Assembly (NCBI GenBank): GCA_029531795.1
Contig: JAPEIS010000018.1
Coordinates: 372,001-436,000, forward strand
DNA from: Sclerotinia nivalis
Taxonomy: Eukaryota; Ascomycota; Leotiomycetes; Helotiales; Sclerotiniaceae
Direction of reading: 5' to 3'
Length of the DNA stretch: 64,000 bases
Of the stretch, positions 10,799 to 25,365 are shown piece by piece (position 1 is the stretch's first letter; every line of letters begins with the position of its first letter). The position numbers and the translations under genes were made by a program. The notes beneath the pieces were generated by a model that searched no databases, was not told the DNA's origin, and saw nothing but the letters and a program-made list of their open reading frames with translations.

Positions 10799-11857
10799 CC
10801 GAGCAGTTGACAACTAGCTCGTCTAGTTGGAGAAAAGCCACGGATACAGCTCATGTACTCCTCATATTTGTTTACGATAAGGAAGGAAGGAATGGTGGAA
10901 GCCCACAGTCGATACCCTAGCGCAGATATCTTTTTAGCATGCATCTCCCATATTAATGTACCCCCTGTTCAGTTCTTAACTATCGCTATTGCTCGCACTC
11001 ACACAAATGGAAGTCGCGTCTAACATAAATAATCCGTCCATGAGCTCTTTACAGTTTTTTAACCACACATGTTACTAACAACTATTTCCTTGCCGCTTTC
11101 AGCGAACGATAGTTACAACCGAATGAATAAATTGTACACCATGAAAAAAAGTAAGCGCTACGTCAACTACGGGAAAATAATAAAGCATTTACAGCCGGCG
11201 AGCTATCAATAAATCACAGAATATTTGCTTCTTCATTCGCCGATGTAACACGAATCCGGGAAACTATAGGGAATTTTGAGTGAATACCGAAGGTTCGGGA
11301 CAATCGCTCCGAGTATTTTTGCTCCTGGATCAGTACCCTTTGTTGTTCATGCAAGAAGTACATATATAAGATGCTGGCATGAAGAAACCTCGAGGTTTGT
11401 TCAGCTACCATCAGCTACCATGATATTTGTCTCATGTATTGTTTTAATTCAATGATACATAAGGCAATTTCGTGGCAAGGAATTCAAACCAATTCAATTT
11501 AGAAGCACAAAGAGTTCTTCCGTACATTTCCACACGATAAAAAACAAAAATCAGGCTTTACCAGCTCGAATCATGGCATCCAAAATACTGATAATGGCTT
11601 CTAGCAGCAGTGATGGTTATTCAGGGTATTTAACCGTTCTATATAATTTTTTCAGCTCAAGAAACTAATCCTCAAGCAAGAGGCAGTATCGCCAAAACGA
11701 GCATCCGTGGCTATGAATGAGCCATGATGCCATGATGAATGGCCATCATCTCCTGATGGGAACTGATAAAACATCAGAATCATCTACCTACAAACATACA
11801 TATTTTCACCAACCACAAACCTCATGCCTTCGTAATCAAACTGATGGTCCTAAGTTA
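10799..11857. other. Intergenic, no gene recognised
   Basis: AT-rich, between the F-box-like gene and the decayed pectate lyase. A duplicated 'TCAGCTACCA' is present near 11401-11420. No supported coding sequence. Confidence 0.5.
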
Positions 11858-12800
11858 ATGACCATACTCCTTCTGCTCTCGCATGTCTGGGTTACATTGA
11901 AAGACTTCCCACTCCAACCTCAACCAAGAACAATAGTAACGTTATTGAGTCAGCTATTGGAACTACCTTCCATGGTGATTGGGAAAAATATGATGGTGGT
12001 TCTGGTACTTGCAATGGTAAGCTGGGGAGGTAAGATACGCTCAACAACAAGCTTTTGCTCTCCATCAGAGTGACGAGATATGAGGAAGTCCCCAATACCG
12101 CTAGCTTCCTCTTCTCCACCCCAATCCTTCACCCTCAGGATTACCACTAACACTATCCAGGCGACTCTAACGCCGTCTTCCTCCTCCTCCTCCACTCAGG
12201 CGAAACCCTCCAAAAAATAGCCATAATCAAAAACCAAGCCGAAAGCGTCTACTGTTCCGGACCCTGCACTCTCAACCACGTCTAACTCGAAGATTTATGC
12301 AAAGACGCTATTACGGCCAAAAATGATGTGGCTGGATAACAATCATGGATTATGGGAGGTGACACTCATCATGCTAATGATAAAGTCGTGCAGCTTAGTG
12401 GATGCGGTACTATTAACTTTTATATTGAGGATTATGGGGGGGATTGTTTTTTCTTTTTCTTTTTCTCAGCTCAGCCTTTCCGCTTCCCCTTTCCCCTTCC
12501 CCTTCCCCTCCCTCTCCCTCTCACCCCCAAAAACATAACCAACCCCCCGCCCCAACCTCCCCCTTTCTCCCCTGCCCATCCAATATAAACACAACATATA
12601 CATCGAAGGTACAACGTTAAAACAGCCGTCGACAGCAACGAACCAACCCGTATCAATCCCAACTACAGCGAAACATCCACACCAAGAATCGCTCTTACGA
12701 AATTGCGAATCCGTGTCAGATGTATATTGAATATCGGGAATTAATAGCGGAGTTGAACCGCAAAATCCGGATATTGTTCTAGATAATTTGTTCTGGGTGG
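11858..12800 (+). pseudogene. Decayed pectate lyase, polysaccharide lyase family 3
   Basis: Family 3 pectate lyases are secreted enzymes that cleave polygalacturonate by beta-elimination. Remnants occur in the right order: a signal-peptide-like MTILLLLS at 11858, a frame slip, then GYIERLPTPTSTK and HGDWEKYDGGSGTCN (about 11895-12015). Next comes a probable intron (donor GTAAGC at 12017, acceptor CAG before 12161). Then [38 protein letters not shown] and [20 protein letters not shown] follow in one frame (12161-12440). Two in-frame TAA codons interrupt it at 12283-12285, where family members have Trp, and at 12337-12339. A pyrimidine-rich insertion or intron-like stretch follows (12440-12590). 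Then come INPNYSETST and GVEPQNPDIV, which match the family C-terminus but lie in different frames. The gene is clearly non-functional as written. Confidence 0.82.
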
Positions 12801-13407
12801 GTGATTGGCGTAGGAATTATTGTGTGGGTTGTGGGATGAGAGTTTGGGTCGGCGGAGGGTGGAGGCTGGAGGGAGGAGAGCGGTGACATAGAATAAGTAT
12901 GTTGTTATTTCCTTGAAGATATATATTCCTAGGAGGGTTTGAGAGATGGATACGCATATGTATAGGGGAACTCTCCACCCTTTTCACTTTACCTCTTGTA
13001 ATAAACACATCAAATATTTGCCCATGAAGTAAAACTTACTTACTTCCATATCCAGACATTATTCATGCAGAACCCTTTTTATTCCACTAGAAATCTATGA
13101 AAAAACAGAAGAAAAAATGAAAGAAAGAAGTGTCACACTCTTGAAATTCATGAAAATGATCGAATCAGATATTGATGCTATGTACCAATTCCTCCACAAA
13201 AATCCTCATTAATTATTCCCTCCGCTCGCTAGTCACTTCAAAGCAATCAACTAATCAATCAACCAAGCAACCAGTCAATCAACCAATCATAGAATCCTCA
13301 CCCTCATTAATTTCCATACCAAATCATACTCAACATCCCATCCTCAACTCTCCCTACATTCCCGCCTCTTCCCAATCCCCATCCCCTATTCCCTCCCAGC
13401 TTTCCAC
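12801..13407. other. Intergenic, no gene recognised
   Basis: 3' flanks of the pectate lyase relic and of the GPI-anchored protein gene. Contains short CAATCAACCAA-type repeats at about 13245-13290. No supported coding sequence. Confidence 0.45.
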
Positions 13408-14114
13408 TTACAAAAACCCCACCACCACCGCGCCAACACCTCCCAGAACACCCACCAACCCACTCACCCCCCTAACTCCCCTCTCCCCCGCCCCACTACT
13501 ATTATCACTACTCTCCGCGCCCGTCGCACTCGCCGTCTTACTCGCATTTCCGTTCGTGGTACTCGCTCTCGCCGCTGTACCCGTCGCACCTGCACCTGTA
13601 CCTGTACCTGTACCTGTACCTGTACCTGTAGCTCCACCCGTCGCAGTAGCAGTAGCAGATGTGGGCCAATCTCTCGAGATGGCTGATGAGGAGGTAGATG
13701 TATAGACTGAGGCGTTGTTGCAGTAGGTTTGTTTATTGGATAGGGCACCGCTATAGCCTGCGTCGTTGGGACATTGGTTGTAGCATCTGAGAAAGGAGGG
13801 GATTAGTATGTTGAGTGGGGAATTTGATGGGAGGGAAGAGGGCGAAAGGAAGGAAGGAAGGTAAAGATAAAAGGAAGGACATACGTCAAAACCGCATCCC
13901 AGCTCGTGCACAAACAAGTATAATCAGTAGGCTGACACGCCTGAGCAATAGCCGTCGTAGAACTCAAACAAGCCTCCAGAACATTTTGTCCCAGACAAGT
14001 ACCGGAAACACCGCCTGTAGGAGCAGCAGGCGGTGCTGCAGCTGTTGTTTGAGCGGCGGTATAAGAAACTAGGACTGCGAGAGGAAGAAGAGCTTTTCCG
14101 ATTGAGAAATGCAT
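13408..14114 (-). CDS. Secreted GPI-anchored Cys-rich, Ser/Thr/Gly-rich cell-surface protein, 202 aa
   Basis: Two exons, 14114..13885 and 13786..13408, with a 98-nt intron (GTATGT donor, CAG acceptor); 609 nt in total. Residues 1-20 form a signal peptide (MHFSIGKALLPLAVLVSYTA). Residues about 34-105 hold a Cys-rich domain. Visible cysteines lie in TCLGQNVLEACL, AQACQPTDYTCLC, and after splicing TCYNQCPNDAG and TYCNNAS. This pattern is shared by fungal GPI-anchored Ser/Thr-rich proteins and loosely resembles CFEM. A low-complexity Thr/Gly tract follows, partly encoded by an ACAGGT hexamer repeat. The last about 20 residues are hydrophobic (LVGVLGGVGAVVVGFL), a GPI-attachment signal. The product is likely wall- or membrane-anchored. 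The long plus-strand frame opposite it is a shadow. Confidence 0.8.
13589..13630. repeat. CCTGTA hexamer microsatellite inside a coding exon
   Basis: About seven tandem CCTGTA/CCTGCA units. On the coding (minus) strand they encode alternating Thr-Gly in the stalk of the GPI-anchored protein, so length variation would stay in frame. Confidence 0.8.
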
Positions 14115-15881
14115 TTTGAGGTTGAGGTTGAGGTTGAGATTGGGTTTGAATTTGAATTTGTGTAGCGTATGGTATTGTGGGAATATGAATGAATGCAAAG
14201 AACTTGCAGATAAAAGAGATGTACGAGTAAGTACTACTAGGTAGGTACTATGCGAGAATGAAATGATGCAGTATATCCGCGTGCCTTGTTTGTATAACTT
14301 CACAAACCCAATCGAAATCGATTGAATCAATCAATGATATATATAATAATATCCTGAACTTAAAATCTCAAAACCCAAAAACTAAAAGCAGAGATCTAAA
14401 CAAAAGAAATTTCAACAAACGCGCATGATATCCGAAATATATATACCTGACCTCCTTTCTCCTCACCTGTCCAACAGCCACCAAATATGTTCGTTTCCCC
14501 AGCAAGCCAGCCAGCCAGCCAAGCCATTCCATTCCAATCAACACAATACACACCAAGTCCATTGTAACAAAATTCCCCGGACAACCAATTCAATATATCA
14601 CATACATACACGCACGCAGCCATCCCTCATTCATGAACCCAACTTAACTAGGTAGCACCCCTCACCTCTGGGTACGCACGCATCCTATATAACGCATGAA
14701 ATTATTCATTACAAACAACAACAACACCCTTCGTATATGTATCAACATCCAGATATGTTAGAGGTCCCAAGTAGAAATATGCATGGCATACTTTACTTCA
14801 TACTTCAAACCTCGTACGTCGTACGAGGAGAAAAATATAGTTGCTCGGCGAACGTAACCCTGAGATAGGTATTCAAGATTGTTAATCTGTTATTCCGAAT
14901 TGTTAACCTATTTTGGGGGAGGATGTTAATTATTCGTAGGGTTTTTTGAGGAGTTGGGGAAGATTGTAAAAATATATAAATATCTATGTGGGTGTGCTAG
15001 GAAGGAGAGATGTATGCGAAACAAAAGATAACCTTACTTGCAAACTCGGAAAAAAAAAGAAAAAAAAGAAAGAAAGAAAGAAATAAATAAATGAATAAAA
15101 GATCCGAGATGAGTACTCATAGTCTCCTACACCACGACCACGACATCTATCTATCCTATCCCACCTGATTTCAATAACTTTAATTTAAGATCAATACTTA
15201 TATAGGTAAGATTATCTAGTATTTAACTTCATACATCCCTATACATCCCGTTCAACCTTCACCCCCTCCCTTCAACCTTCATCTTTTCTCTCTCAGCCTT
15301 TATATCGATACATCTATCAACACTCAAGACCATACTCCCCAATAAATCATCTTCCTCCCGATCAAACAGGAAACACGTTCGAAACTTCCTACTCTACCTA
15401 CCTTGCTCAGAACAACTACTCGTGAATCGTGATCAAGAATGGATCGGATGAAACAGATAATAAGTACGCTACGATTCTATGTATGTGTGTAACATACCTC
15501 GTATTTCTATTCTCCGGCATTTGCTACCTACTATACCAATATCTCTACCGAAAACAATACGAAATCTCATTCAATGTACACTTAGAGATAGCACATCAAA
15601 AACCCATCGGGGAAAACTCATCACCATATATAGTGCACTACCTACCAATTACAGGGTCATCGGATACTCTGAGCTGGATTTGTTTTCTTTCGATTATTGT
15701 ATCAATCGTTACAATGCATTTCCTAATGAGACTCGAGCCTTGAAGCCCGCCATTTATTCCGGATAATTCATACCTCCAAATCCGTTCCAGGTAATTTAAA
15801 AGTTGAGAAACCTGGTCCTCCCTCAGCTTGTATAGAAAAATAACACCATACGGAACCAATGAAATTCCTCCATAACATAAA
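14115..15881. other. Intergenic, no gene recognised
   Basis: Upstream region of the GPI-protein gene and 3' flank of the HECT ligase gene. It holds a 9-bp-arm inverted repeat at 14810-14828, an A/G-rich low-complexity tract at 15050-15100 and short frames without domain signal (for example 15429-15743, one hydrophobic segment only). Confidence 0.5.
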
Positions 15882-18665
<2,784 letters not shown>

Positions 18666-19780
18666 CGTGAAGGTTCGCCAGAGATGGCGGCGTTGTGTAT
18701 TGGGACGTCAATGATAGATAATGGTAGAAAAGTAGCGCAGAACACCTTCTAAGTTCCTGGGGTTTCAAGGTTGGCCGTGGGTGGAATCTTTGCGCTTCCG
18801 TTGATTTGGGGCTGTGTCAAGTAGAGCTGCAGAAGCCCCTTTACACCAAACTGTGAATCTTACAGTTTCTGGGGTTATCGTTATCGATTCAAGAATTCGT
18901 GACGCATGAAGGCATGATAATGAAAATGATATTCGTAAAGGGGGGTTCAGTCTAATGCTTTAGAAGAGGAATGGAGTCTGATAAACCAAAATGTCAAGGC
19001 GGCACAGAATGTCCCCGCTAATGATAATTAAGCCCGATTTGTAAGGCCTTAATCGACGATTTTCTATTTATACACTCACGTCATACGCCGAGATCTTTTC
19101 ATGAACTAATAAATGGTGTTTTTGACTATATTATGGAAAATGGCATATATAAAATCCAAAGGATTCATGGGGTTGTGAAAATTCATAAGACTAAAATTAG
19201 GTCGGATTCTTACCAGAATATGAATCCGCGACTTGATTGCATACAATGAACTAAAGTAATGTGAGTGGGTAGTCTTCGTTTTGACATCATAAAGGGATTT
19301 TTCATATCTGCAAAAGGAGAGAGGTGCGTGATTTATCTAGGGAACTGAAAATCATGGCAATTATTGCAGCAGGCCACGAAAACCTGCGCAGGAAATGGAA
19401 GTACATCTTGGTCCACGATAGAAATTTCATATTGATTAGAAAGCAGGCGAAAGTAAGGGCACGCGAACCCTGAATCACAATTAACAATCATCAGTTGTGC
19501 AATCATATTCATAATACACCCTTGAATTCTGCTATTGGAGAATTATAGTTGAAGATCATAGTGATAATCCAGGAAATCCAAATGGAGAATCCAAAGAAGA
19601 CCATATGCTTAAGATAAACGCCGTGGTATTCTCGTGAACGAATGCCTTTTCGAATGAATCCTTGAAAGTCCAGAAACGAAATCTCCCCAAATTCACATAT
19701 TCAGTGCCATCATCTTCAGCAATCCTCCCCATCTCATCATATGCTAGAGTAAAGACGACTCAGGCAAAAATCTCACATCC
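18666..19780. other. Intergenic, no gene recognised
   Basis: Promoter and leader of the HECT ligase gene and 3' flank of the Pab2-type gene. One 61-codon frame (19302-19487, minus) shows no recognisable features. Confidence 0.5.
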
Positions 19781-20582
19781 TTAGTATGGTGTGAAACCTC
19801 TACCACGATTGCCTCGGTAACCTCCACGGTATCCTCCACGAGGAGAATAGCCGCCACCACGACCGCTACCAAAGAAGCCACCACGACCTCTACCGCCTCC
19901 TCGACCACCACGGCCACGCTGCATTCCAGGGACGTTAGTGCGCTTGGGCACAACCTGTATTATAATGAGCTTGAAGTCCTGACAAATGTGTAGAAAAAAA
20001 AAACTTACCTTAAGGTTGCGACCCTTGAAGACACTCTCATTGAGCACCAAAGCTTGTGCAACAAGACTTGGTTCAACAAACTCAACATACGCATACCTGC
20101 ATAAACCTAGATTAGCATCCTTCTCTTGCCAGGTAGCGCTGATTACAGTGACACGACACAATTCGTCGAGGTATTAAGGAGCCAAATTTCGTAGAACGCA
20201 CCCCTTAGGATGACCAGTGAACTTGTCAAGCAAGATTGTTACACGGTTAATAGATCCACAACTCTGGAAGTGAGCTTGAATATCTTCTGGCGAGGCAGAG
20301 TAATCGACATTTCCAACAAAGATACTGCGGCTATCAATGTCTTCCTTATCTTCTCTAAGATCAGTGCTTTGTTGATCAAGAGTTGCCTGCATTTCTCTAA
20401 GCTTGGCTGCTTCCTCCTCCATCTCTGCGACTCGGCGCTTCATGGCCGAGATCTCTTCCTAAGCCAACTGTCAACTGTTTGTTCCCAGTGCAAGATCTTT
20501 CACTTTTTAAACCTACCTCATCATTATTATCATCCTCACCAGCCATAACCTGGTCTTGAAGCTTTGGATCGTTGTCTGCCAT
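19781..20582 (-). CDS. pab2: Nuclear poly(A)-binding protein 2 type RRM protein, 194 aa
   Basis: Four exons, 20582..20517, 20458..20202, 20096..20009 and 19954..19781, each bounded by GT-AG; total 585 nt. The N-terminus is acidic (MADNDPKL..., residues 1-22). A coiled-coil-like helix (about 23-58, [19 protein letters not shown]) matches the PABPN1/Pab2 arrangement. A single RRM (about 68-143) shows RNP2 SIFVGNVDY and RNP1 KGYAYVEF, the latter split by an intron after KG. The C-terminus is an RGG-rich tail (about 150-194). The family binds nuclear poly(A) tails and takes part in polyadenylation and exosome-linked RNA processing. Length agrees with fungal Pab2 proteins. The symbol follows the fission-yeast name. 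Confidence 0.9.
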
Positions 20583-21664
20583 GATGTATTTATTTGTAAT
20601 TATATTGTTGCGGTTGTAAAATATTGTAAAGTAATTGAATAGGTGGATCTTTGAGTAAGATCAAAGAAATTGTTGATGAAAAAATAGAAGGTTGCGATTC
20701 TGGAAGAAATCTTTATTAGCAAAAAAATCTAAAAAACCGTAAGCTAGCCCTTGAAAATTGCGCAATCTTATCACGGGTAGGATTGGAAAGTGAATTGATC
20801 TGCTAGCATGATTTTGCAGGTATTCATCTCAATCTATTGCCGGGCAATTCTCGAATGTTGCAGAGTGAATATTATTGAAACATTGAGCTGTGTAAAAGAA
20901 TGAAAGAGTGTTGACAAAGACTCACAGAAAAACTCACCTAGAGTGTTGATTGAATTGTCAAAGAATACAGAATGCAAAAAGTTGTGGATGGAAAAATAGA
21001 TATTGAGGTTATGAGGGTATTCACAACTTGTCTTACACAAGGCTACCAAACAACATGGCTACAGCTCGGTTGCTGCCGTCTTTGTTACACTTAGATAGTT
21101 CGGCTATGTGAATATCTTATTAAGCTACCTGTCTGCTAAACAGATAAGCAATGCCAAGACCCAAGCTAGTTTCTCTAATGTAGTTGAATATTCACTTCCA
21201 ACAAGTTGTAAATGCCATGACAAAATCGGTAAGACCGTTTCAAAGAATATCAATGAAATCAATATCCTTTGCCCTACTATCATTTCCCCTATTCAGCTAA
21301 CAAGTTCCTACTCAAAATCCACTAAACCACAAAAAGGATGGTACAGCAGCTGGAGCTTTCTACTATGGGGACCTTACGATAAGAGCTGCGCATGTACCAC
21401 AACCCATACCTCAGTTTTAAACACTGCAAAATCTCATCTTCGTGCCATCTGGAGCTGTAATATATATCCTCTTGGGCTTGCAGATAAGTTCTTTTAACCA
21501 ACCAGACTTCTCCATGCTTACCATAAGGGCTATTTGAATTCCACCCAGGCATATTCAAACACCAGAAAATCGCAGCATCATTGTTCAAAAGAAGCCGAGA
21601 GAATCCCCTTGAACTTGGAAGAAACGTCAATCAAACCCATCAACTATTATCCAGCCTCATTGAA
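20583..21664. other. Intergenic, no gene recognised
   Basis: Divergent promoter region between the Pab2-type gene (minus) and the proton channel gene (plus). Frames of 71-129 codons on both strands (20834-21630) lack motifs and overlap each other. Confidence 0.45.
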
Positions 21665-22777
21665 ATGTCCCGACGCAACTCAGACATTTCCAACTCAGAC
21701 ATTTCCGAACATGCCCCTCTAATCCGCGCCTCTTCTCAGCCCATTTCCATAACCTCTGAACCCTCCTATCACCACACTCCTCGTCTCTCCTTTTCTCGGA
21801 GGCTGTCAAATGGCTATCGAAAGTCTCGAAGTTATGTGAGAAGCTTCTTATCCACTCGTGGTCAACATTACACTGTTCTTCTACTCGTCGCATGCGATTT
21901 AATTGGCATTTTCGCAGATATCATAATAAATCTCTATCAATGTGATAATGATAAGGAAGGCAAAACCGATCCAATCTGGAATGAAGTGAGAGTTGGGTTG
22001 GGAATCGCTGGGTTGATATTCAGTTGTTTGTTCATGGTGGAATTGATTGCTAGCGTTTGGGCTTTTGGTTGGAGGTGCGTATTCTCTACGACTTTACACT
22101 GTTTGGACATTGGGATATATACGGGAGGTGTGAAGAGACCTAGACGGTGTGCAAATCACAGAAAAGTCGGGTTGGAAAATCACTTTGTTTACGGGACTTA
22201 GTTCATCCCGCTCAGCAAACTCTGCCGCTAAGCTTCTGTCTCATATGTCTAAACACTATCTTCCTGGGCTTTTCCTTACGTCTTCTTTTATGTTGTCACT
22301 ATTTGTTTCAACTTGAGTAGTTTTCTCGGATTGCATTACTCCTTTGTGGATTTCGTTACCTAAGCTAACAAAATATCATCAGCTATTTCCGCAGTAAATT
22401 CCACTGCTTTGATGCCACTGTGATTGTTGCAGGGTTCGTCGGTATGTACCAAATTCTATATCTCTTTCAAACTCATTGCACAATTACATCCCTATTCCAC
22501 ATTCCACCTCACCCCGCCCCCAAACTAAACCCCTTTCCATATAGTCGATGTACTACTTCACGGTATTGTCGAAGAAGTCGCCTCCCTTGTGATCGTCCTC
22601 CGTCTCTGGCGTTTCTTCAAAATCATCGAAGAGTTCAGCGTAGGCGCCCAGGAACAAATGGATGTACTCGAAGAAAGAATTGAACAGCTTGAGATGGAAA
22701 ACAAACAGTTGAAGAAAGAAGTTAGAAAGAGGAATGATGGTGATGAGGATTTGGAGAATGGAGAAGGAACCAGGTAA
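21665..22777 (+). CDS. Voltage-gated proton channel (Hv1 type), 233 aa
   Basis: Three exons, 21665..22074, 22383..22441 and 22545..22777; total 702 nt. The protein is a free-standing voltage-sensor domain with a C-terminal coiled coil and no pore domain, as in Hv1 channels that conduct protons out of the cell. S1 (about 68-92) carries Asp78 in VACDLIGIF, the position of the selectivity aspartate. S2 is about 109-134, S3 about 147-165 (CFDATVIVAGFVVDV) and S4 about 168-186 with VLRLWRFFKIIEE. The RxWRxxK spacing matches the Hv1 signature, with Lys182 at the third charge. Residues 191-222 form a heptad-like coiled coil (MDVLEERIEQLEMENKQL). An in-frame Met at 21581 is an alternative start. Intron 1 is unusually long for the region (308 nt), but the protein reads through without an obvious gap. 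Confidence 0.85.
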
Positions 22778-24405
22778 TGGAGGAACATTTGAATGATAGA
22801 ATGATGACAAGGTAGAAATGGAGATGAGTGTATGTATTGAGTTGTAAGTATTTTTCTGAGCAGAGAATTTGCAGGTTGAGAAAAGATAACTCTTCCTTTT
22901 TCTGTATTATATATCCAAATCGATAGTCCAGCTTTTCATAAATAATCTCACACATACTTCAGAATTTGAGTCAATTTCAGTCTAGTGCCTGTTTCATACT
23001 ACTATCATTCTGATCAACAATATCAACTTGAGATGATTTTGCACCGGTATGACTACATGAACGATAAACGAAGAAAAGGGACGATCATCATTCAACGGGA
23101 AGTTTCAAAATTGACAATAATGCCACCGAGGAAAAATCTTCTTCAGGTCAAATAAATGATTAACTCCATCACATGCGTCCGGGAAAGGTCTTTCTGCCAA
23201 GACAGCTGTATGATACTACGATATGTGATATTCAATCCGATATACATGAAATGATCTCTTGTTCATGGTTTATCGAGTGAGATTTGCTTGATATATGGAA
23301 ATTAGCTTGCGGTCGCAGGATATACATAAGTCCAGCTCCTAATAGTTTAGGCATCTACACAACTTCCATCTCCATCTCCATCTACCACAATACCTACATA
23401 TATATATGTATATACATAATAACCAGCAAGTAAGCCCCCGAATGGGGAATCCCAACTTCTCGATCTCGCCGCTGGAAATCAAAATGAGATGTGATACCAT
23501 ATGTAGGTATACAAGGGGATACTTGCAGTTTCGTCTTTTGATGCTTGGGATTCCGTGTGTGTTTTTTGGGTTGTTTTTAGGTTGTTGATGTATTGTGTTG
23601 ATATATTGATGTAATATAGAAAGGAGAGAGGATTGGAGGGAGGATTGGAAGTTTGTATATCTAGTAATAGTTAATAATTAATGGTTATTTAGATATATAA
23701 TATACAATCACATTTCCTCGCTGATCAGTACAACGTATAATCTTATTATATACTCGAGTATAATTTCAAAATCTCGGTTCGTCTAATGATATAAAGAGTA
23801 TAAGAAAGACTACTCAGTGTATTTATTAATCATATAATATGATTAAATAAATCTTTTTTCTTTTTTTTGTATTTATAATATCTATATATTCTTATATACT
23901 CGAGTATAAGACATCATCATCATCATCATCATCAATATCAATATCTATATATAAAATCTCGACAAATCTCCACTTATTAATACATACACTATTATTTATA
24001 AACCACACTACGTTATCTCTATCTCTATCTTTATCAATTCGGTTCGGTTCATTCGTATTGACAGAATGGAATGAGAGTATTTTGGTGTAGTGTCTGTCGA
24101 TATTATACAGAAGAGATTTTGATACTTAATACTTCCTTCTTTCTCTTTTTAGTACCCGCGAAACCCTGAATTTCGAACCTCCTGTCTATCTTTCTCTCAA
24201 ACTGTGCAAAAATGCAAAAATGCAAAAATGTGATATCGCTAAAGTGTGGGCATGTAGATCTAGATATTTATCTCAGATATGTTATATACTCTCATATGTA
24301 TTCCCCAAACGCTAAATATACACTTTCATCATCTATCTTACCCTATCGCTCACTCACTCCACCCATCTATATCCCAGCAGCTTTCATCGCATTCCATTCC
24401 ACCCA
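22778..24405. other. Intergenic, AT-rich, microsatellites and duplicated palindrome
   Basis: No gene recognised. It contains a CAT triplet microsatellite at about 23910-23935, TCTATC tracts near 24015-24040, a triplicated TGCAAAAA at 24205-24230, and the 14-bp palindrome TATACTCGAGTATA at 23749-23762 and again at 23895-23908. Confidence 0.5.
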
Positions 24406-25365
24406 CTAAACCCCCACCGCAGCCCTCGCCTCCCTAATAATCCTCTCCAAATTCTCCCCTCCATCATCTACTCTCACCGTCGTCGTTCGTTCAGGATGTC
24501 TCCCACACCTCCGCGGTTTACTCGGTTTACCCCTCCAACAACCATCCACGCCATCTCTACCCTCTCTCCCCTTTCCTCCGAAATTTCCTTTCATCCCACA
24601 ATATTCTCTATCTAGTGGTCCTTTTTCCATAAATTCCCGTATGTGCATCCACAGTTCACATCTGCCTTTTCCACAATGCCTACACATTTTCTCCGTCGAT
24701 TTCGTGAATGCGTATTCGAGGTTATTGGGCCCCACGCGTCGGGTGTTGAGTGGTAGTGCGGTACCGTGGATGGCGCGGTAGATGAGATAGGTATGACGGG
24801 ATGTAAGCGCTAGACATGTTGCATCGATAGGGTCTAGGTGTGAGAAAATTTCTAGTTTGAGTTCGTTTGGGAGAGTAGGAAGTGTGATTCTCTCTTCCTC
24901 TTTTATGTCTTCTTCTTTCTCTTCCATCTCCATGGCTTGTGAGAGTGATTGAGATGCTTGGAGGAGATGTGAAGGCATGGATATTGGTACGATACTTAAT
25001 CTTCTTGTGATTTCTGGACTTGGGACGATGGAAAGTCGACGGGTTATTTCGGGAGTTACTTCGAATTTCCAATTGCTTTCTTGTTCTTCTATGTCGATAT
25101 CTCCATCGACATCAACATCTTCAGAGTCTGAAGAGATACCTGAACAATTTTCGGAATTCTCAGTATCGGTATTTGGCAAAGATATACAATCCGCTGTTGC
25201 TGAAGCTGGAGAATCTAGACCAAGACTAGTACCAGATGGAGGAGTAGCCGTAGTGAATGTAGAAAAAGTCATGAGATTCCTCAGCATGGATTCTAGACCC
25301 AGATTAGAGGATGAAGGGTCCGAGCTTGTGGCCCCATTTGGAGATGAAGAAGTGTGGGGAGACAT
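24406..25365 (-). CDS. F-box protein, 319 aa
   Basis: Single exon. The chosen start (MSPHTSSSPNG) has a good context (ACCATGT). The same frame stays open upstream to a Met at 25542, but that extension has untranslated-leader-like composition. Residues 1-155 are acidic and Ser-rich and contain a duplicated motif EITRRLSIVP, twice in about 13 residues. The F-box is near residues 160-205 (LPTLPNELKLEIFSHL, followed by DATCLALTSRHTYLIY). It is followed by CRHCGKGRCELW and a Gly/Arg-rich stretch with further Cys and His (REYCGMKGNF, RRCGRHPER), a Cys arrangement often seen after fungal F-boxes. Likely role: substrate adaptor of an SCF ubiquitin ligase; substrate unknown. Confidence 0.75.
   Translation of the reverse strand: MSPHTSSSPNGATSSDPSSSNLGLESMLRNLMTFSTFTTATPPSGTSLGLDSPASATADCISLPNTDTENSENCSGISSDSEDVDVDGDIDIEEQESNWKFEVTPEITRRLSIVPSPEITRRLSIVPISMPSHLLQASQSLSQAMEMEEKEEDIKEEERITLPTLPNELKLEIFSHLDPIDATCLALTSRHTYLIYRAIHGTALPLNTRRVGPNNLEYAFTKSTEKMCRHCGKGRCELWMHIREFMEKGPLDREYCGMKGNFGGKGREGRDGVDGCWRGKPSKPRRCGRHPERTTTVRVDDGGENLERIIREARAAVGV

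Noticed and set aside
10046..10841. 255- and 138-codon minus-strand ORFs
   Set aside because: Antisense to the F-box-like exon, which has supported splicing and domain signal.
12352..12588. Phe/Pro-rich ORF after the pectate lyase motifs
   Set aside because: Translation of a pyrimidine-rich low-complexity tract inside the pseudogene.
13172..13705. 177-codon Pro/Val-rich plus-strand ORF
   Set aside because: Lies opposite the second exon of the GPI-anchored protein gene, whose splice sites, signal peptide and Cys pattern support the minus strand.
15429..15743. 104-codon ORF with one hydrophobic segment
   Set aside because: AT-rich intergenic sequence, no family resemblance, overlapping frames in two registers.
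21581..21664. Upstream in-frame Met for the proton channel
   Set aside because: The 28 extra residues do not resemble the low-complexity Ser-rich N-terminus typical of the family; kept only as an alternative start.
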